A stretch of DNA of 64,000 bases from Mytilus edulis (GCF_963676685.1 NC_092352.1:24571117-24635116); one strand, 5' to 3'; positions 1 through 12,692 are shown, numbered from the stretch's first letter. The notes: generated by a model from the sequence alone, not told the origin. Numbers and translations are program-made.

Positions 1-228
1 TATTTATAATTTTAGTAAACTTACTGCTGTTAGTACTTGTTACGGTACACAATTCACAGACAAATTTGGGAGTGTGAACATTCGGAATTGCAGGGACTTT
101 AAAAGGAATAAACATACCTCACCCGTAATACACATCTATTAATACGTCATTAAAATTAGAACTAAGACACTTGGAGGGTGACAGAGGAAGTTTTGAAAAA
201 TTACAAAGATCATTTAGAGTACATATGA

Positions 229-429
229 TCTAAGAATGTTTCATCTTGCAATAGTATTAAAACATTTAACTCCTCTACACTTTACACACAGATTACTTAT
301 CCCAAACTAGAAGACAAATTGAAGGAGTTGGTCAAGCCTTGTTTCATAAAACAAATGGCAACGTACAGAATTTCAAGTGGTGAAGTTAAAATCCCTCCGA
401 TTTTTTTTCCTGACGCTATGACGGGTTAA
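229..429 (+). pseudogene. Reverse-transcriptase palm fragment of a decayed retroelement
   Basis: A 66-codon open stretch without a start codon. Its translation contains 'IKTFNSSTLYTQITYPKLED' followed by 'KLKELVKPCF', which resembles the RT palm segment ('TFDFSTLYTTIPH..LK') of an RT-bearing element common in mussel genomes. It then runs directly into the 3' tail of the same kind of element, so most of the RT, including the YxDD region, is deleted. The family is recognised from memory and I cannot place it in a named clade. It is a non-functional relic. Confidence 0.55.
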
Positions 430-800
430 CTGATCGTTATTGAATATTCGTTTCATAGATGATAGCGGATATGATCCAAATGTCGTAACTACAATCTTTT
501 CCATTTCCCCGAGTGTGACCTACATAATTAAACTTATTAACAGGCCTGTACTTACATGAAAAACACGACAAAACACGACGTGTGCCACATGTGCAGCAGG
601 ATCTGCTTACCTTCAGAAGCACCTGAGATCACACAGTTTAAGTAGGACTCGTGAAGTTCAGTTTCAGTTGTTTTTATGTTGTGATTTGTGTACTGTTGTT
701 TGTCTGTTTGTCTGTTGATCTTTATTTTTTAACCATAGTATTGTGAGTTTATTTTCGTCATGTAAGTTTGAATGTCCTTTTGGTATCTTACGCATTTCTT
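395..800 (+). repeat. RT-element 3' tail (family 1)
   Basis: This is the tail family that starts near 'gacgc.atcacga..ggttgacc', passes through 'gtgccacatgtg.agcaggatctg' and 'cacctgagatcac', and ends in 'gtttgaatgtc..tttggtatctt'. Similar copies lie at 21702-22085, 45180-45440 and 48055-48320, with a minus-strand fragment at 5483-5670. In the 45 and 48 kb copies the tail directly follows RT C-terminal coding sequence, which identifies it as the 3' end of an RT element. Confidence 0.7.
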
Positions 801-3156
801 CTTGAATCAAAATAAATCAGTAGCTCTTCTTCATCTGAGTAATAATTTTGGTATATCTCTAATAAATACTAAGAGCACTATGAGGAGACCAAGGTCAACA
901 AGACGATAAAATGGACAGTTTTAGTACAAGAGCATGCTCAATTCGACTTTAACATAAGCAATTCTGATAATTTAAGTTTTTAAAATTGTTCACATTATCT
1001 TGACAGTTAATATGTCAAAATGACAATTCTGTTGATAATATCTCATTAAAGCGACATGTTTGATGTAGGTGTTGCTTTGTTTTCGATCACATTGTATTAA
1101 TCAAGTTTTTGTGGATGTCAACAATTCATTTGGACTCTAGATTTGTCAAAAATTCTGCATTTAACGATAAATGTTAGTCAATGATTTATTTTTATATAAA
1201 TACAAGATGAGGCAAAGATTTCTATAGTGAGACTATATAAATCCTTGGACGAGGTATGATAGCAACGAAAAACTCCATCAGACAAGTTTACAACTGTAGG
1301 TCAACGTCACCCCTACAACAATGAGCAAAACCAATATCGAATAATAAGTAAATGACAAATGTAAAACAAATAAAACCAGAAAACTAATGGCCTGATTTAT
1401 GTATTAAACAACAAACAAAAAGCTATTATGGCATACAAGATTGCATTACAATTTCTGATTCCCCCTTTAACATAGTGAGTTTAATTTCTGCTAACTTGTA
1501 TTGTTATCATAGCGTCGTGATTAAAATTTCATGCGCTGGCGCTGTGTTACACGCTGTCAGTTAATATCAATTAATCAACCAACCAATCAATCAATCAACC
1601 AATCAATCAATCAATCGATCACTCGACCAGTTAATCAATCAGATTAATTGCACAACATCTTGACTTGGTATATGCTATTTTCCACAAATTATTTACCTGA
1701 TATGCAAATCACACTGAGGTAATTAGTGAAAGTGCATGAAGGAAATAAAGTCACAGGTAGATGATTTATAGTCATTAGTTCTTATCTATATCTTGTCAAA
1801 CATCTGATCTGTAATCAGCTTTTAATGAATTAAACCCAGAACAAACGATCAAATGTACATATATTATCTTAGCAGCATTCACTAGGGTATTTTGTATTGA
1901 AATGTTACTTCCTAGAATTAGGCAATTCACAAGATTTAAAAGTACAGAGATCATGTATCCACATAGCTAACCTTCATAGTATAACCTTTCTTGTTTCCTT
2001 GTATTTCTCAATAGGGATGTTCCTCTGGCCTCTGGAAATATAGCTAATTAGTAATCAAAGGTACCAGTTTTTTCGCGACGTCTGTAACCCTAATGATACA
2101 TCACGTATTTTTTATGTTTTACGTAAAACCTTTTTGTATTTAGAAGTATAATGAAATTCGAGCTGTAGGCACGTTATGATAATTGGTTTTATTCATACAA
2201 TTCAATAATTTATCAAAAGTAAGATTTACATCTCATACAACCTCTCAGTTTCAATGGACCAAATATATTATATTCGTTTTGAATATCTTACATATGCAGC
2301 AAAGACGATTCATTGAAACTCAACTTTTAGCTGACAATTTCATTATGTGGAACCTTTTCTGTAGATTATAAACACATATCCTTTTGTAGGCACTCAAAAA
2401 ATTGAATAACTCAATTCAAATTTATGATTTAAATCATAAGTCTTCCTACTGAAATAATGATTTATTTATTTTTGATAACTTTGAAATAAATTGATTAATA
2501 GGTGTTTTGTTCTTTTCAAATTTATATCGCAAGAAATTATTAAACGTGTTGTTTTCAATTTTTTTGTATCGAAAGTTGCTGGTATAAAATCTATGAAATC
2601 TTATAACATTAAGTAATGTATCCCATTGAATAAGTATGTTCTACTGATCCTTTTCTGTTATTCAGTCTCGTCAAAGTTAAAAGGTTAAAGGTTTTGAATT
2701 TCACATATTTATCTTTGAGTATCACTTTAGCAATAGGATATGTCGAAACGCAAATCTGCTGCAAAAAAATGGTTCCTTTAAATGTGATTAACGTGAACCT
2801 CAACGCACTCTCAGACAGGATCTGTTGCCAAGACTTGCCTATGTATTCTTAATTTCTTATTTGGCATTTTTTGTCAGTCCTATTGATAATGATTTCTGAT
2901 CAAACATCAGGAAATATTTTATATTCGTGAAAGATTAAAGGAATAACTTTTTGCCAATAAAGGTTTTAGACAGGTTATATGCATTCTTATGGACACTGAT
3001 TGCACCCTATCAATAGCAGACTTGTTTTTGTACTGTTAAGACTCACAGTTTACGACCAAACTCAGTAAGGACCCGTCTAAATTGCATTAAATTGACAAAT
3101 TCAACAACACTTACCTATACCGTTATCTTAATGATTTTTTGTCGTAAAATAAATCA
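801..3156. other. AT-rich non-coding stretch
   Basis: No protein-like ORF, RNA gene or recognisable element seen. The only distinct object is the short tetranucleotide tract listed separately. Confidence 0.6.
1567..1640. repeat. Imperfect AATC microsatellite
   Basis: Degenerate run of 'aatc' units with 'aacc', 'gatc' and 'actc' variants, about 75 bp. Confidence 0.85.
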
Positions 3157-3322
3157 AATATAAACTGTAATAACTGTACTTTCCTAGATTAAGATGTTTC
3201 AGGTTAACACGGGAAACTCTGCACTAAAGGTAAAAATATAAACGGTAATAACTGTACTGTCCTAGATTAAGATATTTCAGTTTAACACGGGAAACTCTGC
3301 ACTAAAGGTAATAACTGTACTT
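3157..3322 (+). repeat. 78-bp tandem repeat, two units plus the start of a third
   Basis: Two near-identical units begin at about 3157 and 3235, with core 'cctagattaagat.tttcag' then 'ttaacacgggaaactctgc'. A third unit starts at about 3313 but is interrupted after 'taataactgtact'; its remainder resumes at about 4231. Confidence 0.85.
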
Positions 3323-3592
3323 ACTAAATTTTATCATCGGTATAACGACATCATTCGTAAATATAGCTCAACATGCAGACTTCTTATACGTTCAGGTATT
3401 TCACATCCAATTTTTTATCGAAATATTCTTTATAAAGCACAAAGGTGTCAGTATTCACCTCAAAAACTTACAAAACCTTTGAATAGACTTATTAAGAAGG
3501 GATATAGTTACGATACTGTTGTCAGGTCATTAAAGATTGCATATTTTGGCGTTAATATTGATTCACTTATAGGGTCTTTGCATCGGAACTAA
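3323..3592 (+). pseudogene. RT-element C-terminal coding fragment, 89 open codons
   Basis: An open frame with no ATG ends in TAA at 3590-3592. It includes 'KFYHRYNDIIRKYSSTCRLL', 'GISHPIFYRNILYKAQR' and 'LNRLIKKGYSYDTVVRSLKI'. This is the C-terminus of an RT-bearing element known to me from mussel sequences; the same features recur in the decayed copy at 4332-4714. The frame is uninterrupted, so this insertion is younger than its neighbour. It lacks the polymerase core, so it is a 5'-truncated retrotransposon copy. Confidence 0.6.
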
Positions 3593-4230
3593 ACACATTT
3601 ATTCAAAAACCAGTTGTTGGCATGACACGGGTTATGTTCTTCTCATATATGTTATGATGGTATGATACTAAACCCCTAACGGGAAGGATTGTGCCTGATG
3701 TTCATATGATGAAATCATAATCTTTCAGTCAGTTTAATTGAAGTCTGGAGCTGTCATGTCAGTTAACTGCTAGTAGTCTGTTGTTATTTATGTATTATTG
3801 TCATTTTGTTTATTTTCTTTGGTTACATCTTCTGACATCAGACTCGGACTTCTCTTGAACTGAATTTTAATGTGCGTATTGTTATGCGTTTACTTTTCTA
3901 CATTGGCTAGAGGTATAGGGGAGGGTTGAGATCTCACAAACAAGTTTAACCCCGCCGCATTTTTGCGCCTGTCCCAAGTCAGGAGCCTCTGGCCTTTGTT
4001 AGTCTTGTATTATTTTATTTTAGTTTCGTGTGTACAATTTCGAAATTAGAATGGCGTTCATTATAACTGAACTAGTATATATTTGTTTAGGGGCCAGTTG
4101 AAGGACGCCTCTGGGTGCGGGAATTTCTCGCTACATTGAAGACCTGTTGGTGACCTTCTGCTGTTGTTTTTTTTCTATGGCCGGGTTGTTGTCTCTTTGG
4201 CACATTCCCCATTTCCATTCTCAATTTTAT
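3593..4230 (+). repeat. 3' untranslated tail of the RT insertion
   Basis: The tail follows the stop codon and contains 'ttctgacatcagactcggac', 'ccgccgcatttttgcgcctg' and 'gaaggacgcctc.gggtgcg', ending 'ccattctcaattttat'. The same tail is at 43215-43396 (+), 27030-27470 (-) and as a short piece at 13908-13963 (-). Its end falls exactly where the interrupted 78-bp repeat unit resumes. Confidence 0.75.
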
Positions 4231-4282
4231 TTCCTAGATTAAGATATTTCAGTTTAACACGGGAAACTCTACACTAAATTTT
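4231..4282 (+). repeat. Remainder of the third 78-bp repeat unit
   Basis: Matches the second half of the units at 3157-3312, beginning 'ttcctagattaagat'. Together with 3313-3322 it brackets the retroelement insertion. Confidence 0.8.
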
Positions 4283-4331
4283 AAGATAAAAGGGAGGATA
4301 TTTTTTTCCCTATTGTTAATTTTTCTTTTTT

Positions 4332-4714
4332 GGGTGGTGATGTTCCTTTGGCACCATCTTGCAGTGTTTATATTTCACAACTAGTGATCTATGCTCGTGT
4401 CTGTAGCGACATTTTGGCTTTTAACGTACGTAATAAATGTACTACGGGTAAATTATTAATCAGGCCATCGGATTTCGTTACCACAAATTACTTAAAACCT
4501 TTACTAAATTCAATCATAGATATACAGATTTGGTTTTAACGTTGGATTGTTCCTGTAGAAATAGCACATTCTTATTTTACGGAGATGTTGTTTACCGTGC
4601 CCGGAAATTTAGAAATATCCAGGTAAACTTATCGATCCTTTAAATAAACTTATTTTAAAAGGATATCAATTCAACACTATAATTAGAATATTTATCTTGT
4701 TATCGGTAAACTAA
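4332..4714 (+). pseudogene. RT-element C-terminal fragment, frameshifted
   Basis: Conceptual translation in at least three frames shows 'GDVPLAPSCSVYISQLVIYA' in frame 1, 'GFRYHKLLKTFTKFNHRYTD' and 'FYGDVVYRARKF' after a frameshift, then 'DPLNKLILKGYQF' after another, ending in TAA at 4712-4714. The order matches the C-terminal region of the same broad RT family as 3323-3592. Two or more frameshifts make it a clear pseudogene. Confidence 0.6.
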
Positions 4715-5400
4715 AAGCAAACTAAATATTATTGTTATATTCATATGCACTTTTATGGATCTACAATCTGTCGATACCTATATCTTGGCACTGTACGGTG
4801 TCATGTTTTTCTCTGATTGTTTTTGACGTTTTTACACTAAATCAATTGGATGTTGGATGTGAACTGATTACTAATTTTGTCTGAGATGTATCTTTTTTTT
4901 AAAGTTATTTTTGGCTTTTAACTAGCCGTCAGTAACTGTGATTACTCTCAGATCTGTACTTACTATCTTTTTGTTGTTTGAGATATACGAGAACTTCTTG
5001 TCACGTTAACTCTGTATTTTTGTTAGATGTATTGCTATTTGTATCCATCTGATGAGTTAAGCTTGTTTCAACATTTTATAGTTTGTTCTTATGTTGTACT
5101 GTTACACGACTGTACAAGGTTAGGAGAAGAGCTGGGATCCCTCTAAAATGTTTAACTGCGCCACAATCTGCCGGTAAGTCAGTGATTGTCGTTTCCTGCT
5201 GTAACATATTTGTTTTACGTTAATTCTTTAAGTTTTTCTTGTTTGAAATGTTTCTTTTTTAAATTTCGGAACCTATCATAGTTGACTATGCGGTATGGGC
5301 TTTGCTGATTGTTGAAGGCCGTACGGTGACATATATATAGAGTTGTTAATTTCTGTGTCATTTGGTTTCGTGTGAAGAGTTGTCTCATTGGAAATCATAC
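4715..5400 (+). repeat. 3' tail of the frameshifted RT element
   Basis: This follows the RT stop and ends in 'atgcggtatgggctttgctg', 'gagttgtctcattgg' and 'atcataccacatctt'. That terminal block is the family seen reversed at 5993-6110, 34835-34895, 40015-40075, 46030-46140, 57290-57435 and 60330-60415, and forward at 26680-26825 and 50455-50575. Its position after an RT C-terminus suggests these scattered SINE-like pieces are RT-element 3' ends. Confidence 0.6.
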
Positions 5401-5482
5401 CACATCTTTATTTGTTATCACCATAAATATATAATATTTTGAGGTGCACTTCATTCCTCTAAAACAATTGTATTGAAAAGTG

Positions 5483-5670
5483 AAAAGCATAAATAAAGGC
5501 AACAGTAGTATACCGTTGTTATAAAAGAGGGACGAAAGATACCAGATGGACAGTCTCATAAATCGAAAATAAACTGACAACGCTATGGCTTAAAATGAAA
5601 AAGACAAACAGACAAACAATAGTACACATGACACAACATAGAAAACCAAAGAATAAGCAACACGAACCCC
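5483..5670 (-). repeat. Family 1 RT tail fragment, reversed
   Basis: The reverse complement reads 'ggggttcgtgttgcttattc', then 'gccatagcgttgtcagttta', and ends 'ggtatactactgttgccttt'. It matches 21925-22085. Confidence 0.65.
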
Positions 5671-5992
5671 ACGTGTAAGTTGTATAAATCAATAGTATAC
5701 ACTTTTCTGGAAAATCTGCAGTAGGTACAATTGAAACCTACAGTTTTGATTGATTGATTTGAGGTTTCTTAACGTCCAGCGAAAAATATTTCATGCATGT
5801 TTCAGGATGATCAACAGTTTGCAAGAAATGGATAATAACATAACTTATATAAAAGTATGTTCTAGTAGGAAGTGATCTCCAAAATTCTAGTTCTTATATC
5901 ATTTAAAATATGAAATAGAATACTTTTAGTGATATAAATCACTTAAATGTGTGTGTTGATTTTTGGAAATGAATAATTAAGTTTAAAAGGAT

Positions 5993-6392
5993 ATAGATAT
6001 AGGAAGATGTGGTGTGAGTGCCAATGAGACAACTCTCCATCCAAAGAACAATTTAAAAAAAAGTAAACCGTTATAGATCAATGTACGGCCTTCAACACGA
6101 AGCCTGGGGTCACACCGAACAACAAGCTATAAAGGGCCCCAAAATTACTAGTGTAAAACCATTCAAACGGGAAAACCAACGGTTTAATCTATATAAAATT
6201 TAAAAAAAAAACGAGAAACCAGAAAGACGTATAAATTACATAAACAAACGACAACTACTGTACATCAGATTCCTGACAGGTGCAAACATTTGCAGCGGGA
6301 TTAAACATTTTAATGGATCCAAAAACCTTCTCCCTTTTTCTGAAACAATATCACAACATAGAAAAACACACGGTAAAATATCAATTGGCAAT
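5993..6392 (-). repeat. RT-type 3' tail, reversed
   Basis: Begins with 'ggaagatgtggtgtgagtgc' and 'caatgagacaactctccatc', continues through 'cggccttcaacacgaagcc', and extends about 400 bp. Same terminal block as 4715-5400 but the longest copy in the window. Confidence 0.65.
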
Positions 6393-6432
6393 CAAAAAAC
6401 GTACATAAATACAATATAAACGAATAAATTTG

Positions 6433-6573
6433 ATCACAGTCGTTTGAATTTTAGTGATAAATAAACAAAAAAGTAGAAAAAAGTCGCTAGATATATATAT
6501 ATAATATGGGTATATCTAGCGACTTTTTAAAAAATTTTTTGGGTTATTTATTTTTAAAATTCATACGACTGTG
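6433..6573. repeat. Foldback element, about 141 bp
   Basis: Outer arms 'cacagtcg.ttgaatttta' and 'taaaattcatacgactgtg' flank inner arms 'aaaagtcgctagatata' / 'tatatctagcgactttt'. The structure can fold into one long hairpin. No coding potential. Confidence 0.7.
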
Positions 6574-7951
6574 ATTTGATCTGCGATATCTGAATGTAAA
6601 TGCACAGTTAATAAAATATTAGGGACAAACATTCAAGGCCAAAAAGCAAACAAACAAGTCCAAACAAAGCCATGGCAAGTCACCACTGCGAAATTTTTAA
6701 CCTTTCGAAAATATTCACTTTAGAAAAAAAAACAGTTTTAAAAAAATACAGGTAAATCTTGAAGTTTATACAAATGTAGTAAGAAGAACTGAAGACAAGA
6801 TCCATATAAACAGTAACAGTAAACAGGTCGAATTAACAAGGAAATACGATTTGAGAGTACTCGCAGCTACTGACAGCTAGTTTGAAAAGTTTACCCTTAG
6901 ATAAAGATAATAAACCATAACTAACGAAATAAGAAAAAAACAATGTTCTTGAAAAAAGAAACACTAGGACACACGACAAAAATAACACTCGTGGCTCGTC
7001 CCTATTCTCATCTATTTCTTTGTTTTTTACTCGACGTCATGAAGTCCTACGGCAGTACTTTTAAAATATGTTTGCGGAAATAGCGTTATTTGGGTCACCA
7101 TTAGGAAATGCTTAGTGTGTTGCATAATAAAAAGGGGAAATCCATATGTGTAAATGTTTGATGTAACAGTACACGTATAGTTATAAATGACAAAATGTGT
7201 AGTTATTAAATATGAATAAATGTATTTTGTATGTATATTAAATTGTGTGTTGTCAATATATAGATGACATTATTGACATGAAATGATGTAAAAATCGTTT
7301 TTTTTCCACACTAAATTTTCTTATTATAAAAAAATATTAAAAACAAGGAGATGTGGGGTATATTTTAATAATATTACGGTAACACAAATATGACAAAATG
7401 AAATCTTGAGGACAACTAATATCATTTTTTTAAAATAGGCAAGGCTCAATTCGTTATGTCAAAATTTCGATATATTAAAATGTCAGTTGATTTAACAAAA
7501 GCTATCATTGATCTGCTAAGAGGCGGATTTCGGGGACCCTGAGGGAGCTAAATATATGATTAATACAAATCATACTCCTAACGTTGCCTTATTGGCGCCC
7601 CCTTTTCAGAATCATGCATGAATCCTTATCTAAGTACTATCAATACCAAGTTGTCAAAAATGAAAAACACAAATTACAACCATCACAACCATTAAGATAT
7701 GACAACCAGTGCCAGTGAAGAAGTTTCTGATTTGGGATAGGCACTTAAAATATTTATTCACTAGAACAGGTCTCGTTTTTAACTTTCGGTAAAAAATCGC
7801 ATTCTCTGATGTCACAATCGAGAAAAAATAGGAAAGACATATGTTTACGACAGGCGGACATGTCTTGGGTTAGTCCAGAACGGTCAATCAAATTATTTTG
7901 GCGTCAGTAAAACTGTTAATTGGATGACTCCAACTTTATCATATGAAATAT
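6574..7951. other. AT-rich non-coding stretch
   Basis: No credible ORF or recognised repeat seen. Confidence 0.55.
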
Positions 7952-8458
7952 AAAGGCAACAGTAGTATACCGCTGTTCAAAACTCATAAATCTATGGACA
8001 AAAAACAAAATCGGGGTAACAAACTAAAACTGAGGGAAACGCATTAAATATTAGAGGAGAACAACGACATAACATAAAATGTAACACACACTGCAACGGA
8101 CTAAGCATTAGACAAAAACCGATGAGAATAACCAATATAACATCAAAACCAAATACATGAATTTTGGATCGAAAAGTACCGTGACACGTCTAATAGTAAT
8201 GTGAATTCACACTCAAAAATAGGAGAAAACAAACGACACAACGGAAACACAACGTAAAAATGTTACACATACAAAAACGAACTATGATATAACAATGGCC
8301 ATTTTCCTGACTTGGTACAGGACATTTTTAAAGAAAAAAATGGTGAGTTGAACCTGGTTTTGTGGCATGCCAAACCTCGCACTTTGATGGCTTTGTTACA
8401 CGTGCTTCGATATTTAAGCGTCATTGCAAGTGAATCGTGATTCACAAACAAATGAAAG
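7952..8458 (-). repeat. Interspersed repeat B, reversed
   Basis: The reverse complement matches 14053-14602: 'gcgaggtttggcatgccaca', 'aaaaccaggttcaa', 'gttaccccgattttgttttt' and terminal 'ggtatactactgttgccttt'. Short ORFs here are shadows of the repeat. Confidence 0.75.
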
Positions 8459-9294
8459 AATATTTAGATACAACAAAACACATCCATTGAAATCAATTTA
8501 CTGGTTTACAAAAATTGACTTACCATATTGTAGATATATGACTTGAATCTTTAATACAACTCATTGAAATAATTATGGTTGTAACAAGTTGATAAAGACA
8601 TGCAAAATTATATCATTGTGTTTTAAGGTAGGCTCTTATCTCATAAATTCTTTCACGTGCTATATAGAAATACAGTTTGACATTAGGAATGAAGACCATA
8701 TATATATAGAAATCACAATCTTATTCTGCTACGGAAAAGACCTAAACACATGCTGGGTTTAAGAAAAGACAAACATAGTTGTTCTTCTTAAAGAATTTCG
8801 GAATATTCATTGAAAGTATTGTCATGGATAAGGAAATCAATGGAAGATCTAGATAGAAGGGAGGGACACCATACAACTAGGTTTTTTTTATTTTGTCAAA
8901 ACATTATTTGGGATGTAAATTTTCGGAATAGGCATACTTGTCCCGATATTTTATCCGTCAGATAAGAACAATGATAATGTGTTGCCGTGCTATACTTGTA
9001 GGTAAACTAGTGCTTTATTATATTACAATACCGTATAACCATGCTGAAAGTATTATAGAAACTCGTGTGGGAAAAAAATCAGCATAACACTTGCAAAGAA
9101 ATAGGTGCAGATTAAAAAATATATATTATATATATTGCCTTTAATTGCTCACATTCATTTCATTTGAACGTTGGTGGATAAGTTGTTACATTTGCAATCA
9201 TAACTTATCTTCGTATTTTCATGTTGCATTAACTCGCATCTAGTTTTACTTCTTCTTAAACCGTCGACAATAAAAAAAAATCCATTTGAAATAT
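8459..9294. other. AT-rich non-coding stretch
   Basis: Nothing recognised. Confidence 0.5.
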
Positions 9295-9560
9295 ATTAGA
9301 TATGAAAATAACACTATATAAAAAAGGTAAAATCACAAAAATACTGAACTCCGACGAAAATTCAAAACAGAAATCCCTAATCAAATGTCAAAATCAAATG
9401 CTCCAAACACATCAAACGAATAATAACAACTGCCTATTACTGACTTTTACAGTCATCTTCTTGTGTAGTAAAGTGTGGATTGAACCTGGTTTTATAGCTC
9501 TAGCTAAACCTCTCACTGGTATGACGTAGTGTGTCCGAAATCCATTTCTGAATTTACCTT
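9295..9560 (-). repeat. Interspersed tail C, reversed
   Basis: The reverse complement carries the 'gaggtttagc.agctataaaa' / 'ccaggttcaatccac' / 'tcgtttgatgtgtttg' / 'gatttt' / 'gattagggat' block found at 11027-11225, 15780-15955, 24110-24255, 26285-26500 and 28886-29060. Confidence 0.65.
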
Positions 9561-10171
9561 TACCAAGAACGCGCATGTTAAAACATTTAATCAATTTTGT
9601 TTTATTATTTTGATGTTTTGTTTTTCAAAGCTGCATTAAGGCAGTTGACATTGACATAGTAAATTCTAATTACATTTTTGTATTGATAAATTTATAGTTA
9701 AAGTGATTGACATTCATTCAATTAATGATAATTAAAATGTTTTTATAAACTATTTGTTCGTACAATTCTACGGAAGTAAATGTAAGGGGAATATAAATGA
9801 ATATAAGTATCTTCCAAATAAATAAAATATTAAAACACAATCGATTTTCCAAAATGATTCAATTTTTTAAAATAATTTATAAACTGTAGTGTACTAGACA
9901 ATTAGTTTTTTTTATACGGTGTCGTGTGTTACAGTAGTAAACTGTTTATTCGAAACGAAAATAATCGCACGTAGCATAGGGTAAAAGGCTTTAAAAACAA
10001 TTAGCACTTTTTAGTCATTTCTTCTTTTCTTTGCGTTTTATTTAGAAATATTTACCTGGTTCAAGTCTATCTCAAATCTTATCAAATTTCAAATATATGA
10101 TTCCTTATTCCTCCCATTGTGTACTATAAATCTATTTTATCATACACAGTCATCTCAGTTCCAGAATCTAT

Positions 10172-10474
10172 GACAAACGAGACGATTTTAATTTTGAAAT
10201 TATAAATTCCCCCACCTTAGTAGCTGTATACCAACTTCACGTGCATATGGGATTTACATTTCAAAACGTATTCGATGTTTAAGAGCTTGCATGCAGCTCC
10301 TACTCAGACTTCGTAAAACGTCACCAGTGTCTTATCATAAATTTGATGGACCAGGGGTATGTCAAAAACCGTCTCGTCCTTTACCTACAAAAATTCATTG
10401 GAAGGTACCAAGACCTTGTTGATAAATATTCCGTATCAACTTTACAAATAATTTATGATGGTCTTGATGTATAG
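10172..10474 (+). pseudogene. RT-element C-terminal fragment, frameshifted
   Basis: Split over frames, the translation reads 'DKRDDFNFEIINFP', then 'AYGIYISKRIRCLRAC', then 'CSSYSDFVKRHQCLIINLMD', 'KFIGRYQDLVDKYSVS' and a TAG stop at 10472-10474. This order (DKRDDFNF, FPxLSS, AYGxYIS, ACSSYxDF, GRYxDLVxKY) is the C-terminal region of an RT-bearing mobile element. At least two frameshifts are present. Confidence 0.6.
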
Positions 10475-11225
10475 ATTCTGTGTACTGACGTTGTTCACAA
10501 CGTTTTATATTTTTCTTTCATTTGTATTCGTTCTATTATTAATATTATTTTTACTGTTTAGATTGTTTTCTGTGATATCCATTTGACGTGGCTCGGCCTC
10601 CCGAAAATGTGTTCATTTCTGCTGGTGTGTTTTGTATATGCGACTTTTTGTGTTTCTTTGGTTCTTATAACGTGACTCTGTACTTTAAAAGACCCCTTCA
10701 TTATGTTGTTCTTCTTTAATCAGTAGTGGTATGTGGATTCTTAGAAATTCTACAAAACTCTGGACAATTATAAAATCGTTTTGTGTAAACATTGACCGAC
10801 AAAATGTCTTCCTATGTGACGTAAAAATTTTCTGACGTCAGACACGCGAAGCAATGAATGTGTTTTTAATTTGATAGATGCTTTTGTGCTTTTTTGTAAA
10901 ATAGTTTGTTTTAAGATCTTAACACAGTGATGACTGCTGTACCCACATTTTTTACTTATTTTATTTATTGTGTATGTTTTACTCACGCACCGTTGTAAAT
11001 AAAACGGAATTTGACGAGACTGTCGTAAAAGTGAGAGGTTAAGCGCTATAAAACCGGGTTTAATCCACCATATTTTCGTTTGAAAATACCTTTACCTAGT
11101 CAGGAATATGACAGTTGTTGTCCATTCGTTTGATGTGTTTTGTCATTTGATTTTGCCATGTGATTAGGGACTTTCAGATTGAATTTTCTTCGGAGTTCAG
11201 TATTTTTGTGATTTTACTTTTTATC
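10475..11225 (+). repeat. 3' tail of the RT element at 10 kb, ending in tail C
   Basis: Continuous from the RT stop through 'gacgtggctcggcctcccga', 'ttataacgtgactctgtac', 'gtgatgactgctgtaccca' and then the tail C block ending near 'ttcagtatttttgtgatttt'. It links tail C to an RT-coding sequence. The copy at 15590-15955 shares the last half. Confidence 0.6.
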
Positions 11226-12692
11226 AATGGGAAAACCTTAGGGAACGACCATTTAAGTTCTAAGATATTTTGATCCCTTATTTGATGAAACAGATATATT
11301 ATGGTCATGCAGATGACAAAACAAATATTCTAAATTTAGATTTTCTTAATACCATATAGTGTTAAATTTTTAAGAAATAAAATAATTAATAGTGTCGAAA
11401 ACCTCAAAACAAATTTTCTGGCTCAGACAAAAACCCATCCCTCCCATTTAAAATAAATGTTTGTTTCCTTATCATATGTTTAACTTATTAAGATCAACTA
11501 TATTGGCTCATTTGCTCATTTACCTGTACCGATATTATTCCACATACGGGTTCGTGAGCTTTTCCCAAATTTTCTGCAAACCAAACAGCCAGCAAAGGTA
11601 CCAGCCTTAATAAGTTCAGTCTTTAAAGAAAATGTACAAAGGTTGTCTATCGAAAAAACAAAATGTCTATAAACATTAGTAGTGAGTATTTAGGCTAATT
11701 TAAATTCAACAGGTTTTTACCGACAGCTTTCTCAACTAAAGTGAATATGAGTAAAAAATATGAAGTTGAACGTGCTGTGTAAAACAGTTGAAGGACATGT
11801 AATATTCTTAAACTTTGGAAGAAGATAATAATGTGAAAAGAGACATCTAAAATAAAATTGAAACATATCACTTCAAAACTAACTTTTTTTGGTAAATAAA
11901 TCGAAAAATAGGGGCAACACAGCAAAAATGAATAATAGCGTCATCATTATATTATAATATTTTCATCACAATATATAATTATAACAATGACAAAATGCAA
12001 AGGTAAAGGTCCCTAACATAACTTATAAGTTTATCATATTGACCGATTTAGGAAAACTTCACTTCATTTGTCCGTGACCTACTGAGAAAGTGCGTTAACA
12101 AATGCGGACTTTAATCTTACAGTACAAACTAATCCTTCACAAAGGCAAAGAAAGAAAGGCATTCGTCACTACTTTTAAATATGTTCTGTGAGCAAGCACA
12201 TTGAAGTGCAATTTCCTGCATGTAGGGATCCGGGAAAAAAGCTACAAACCACAAGGAAGTGATTACAGTACCCTGTTTCAAACGTAACTTAATTGGGGAT
12301 TCTGTCTTGTGACGTAAAATGAAACCTTGAATTATTCAAATATGGGTTTAATTGAAGATAATGTTAGTGTACTATAAATCAAGGTCAAACATATAGTTGA
12401 AAGATAAGATCCTAGTAAACAGACCGATTTGTAAGTACTCTTTATAAAATAACACATTATGCAAAATCATAGAATCATATGCCAAATTCTACTCAGTCTT
12501 ATTTAGTTTTGTATGTTGCATGCTGTGTTTTATTGATTTTTTTTCTTTTTTGCCAGAGCATTTACAGCTTAATTATCTTCGACTTCATCTTCTCTGTTTA
12601 AAGGTTGCAGTCTTGTAATTGACTGCCCCATAGGTTTACATGCAAAACAGCTTATCTTTGAAAATAAAAAAATGAAAAATGCTACAATTATA
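11226..12692. other. AT-rich non-coding stretch
   Basis: No recognised gene or repeat. Confidence 0.5.

Noticed and set aside
1567..1640. CRISPR-like or regulatory array
   Set aside because: Only a 4-bp periodic microsatellite; no spacers and a eukaryotic context.
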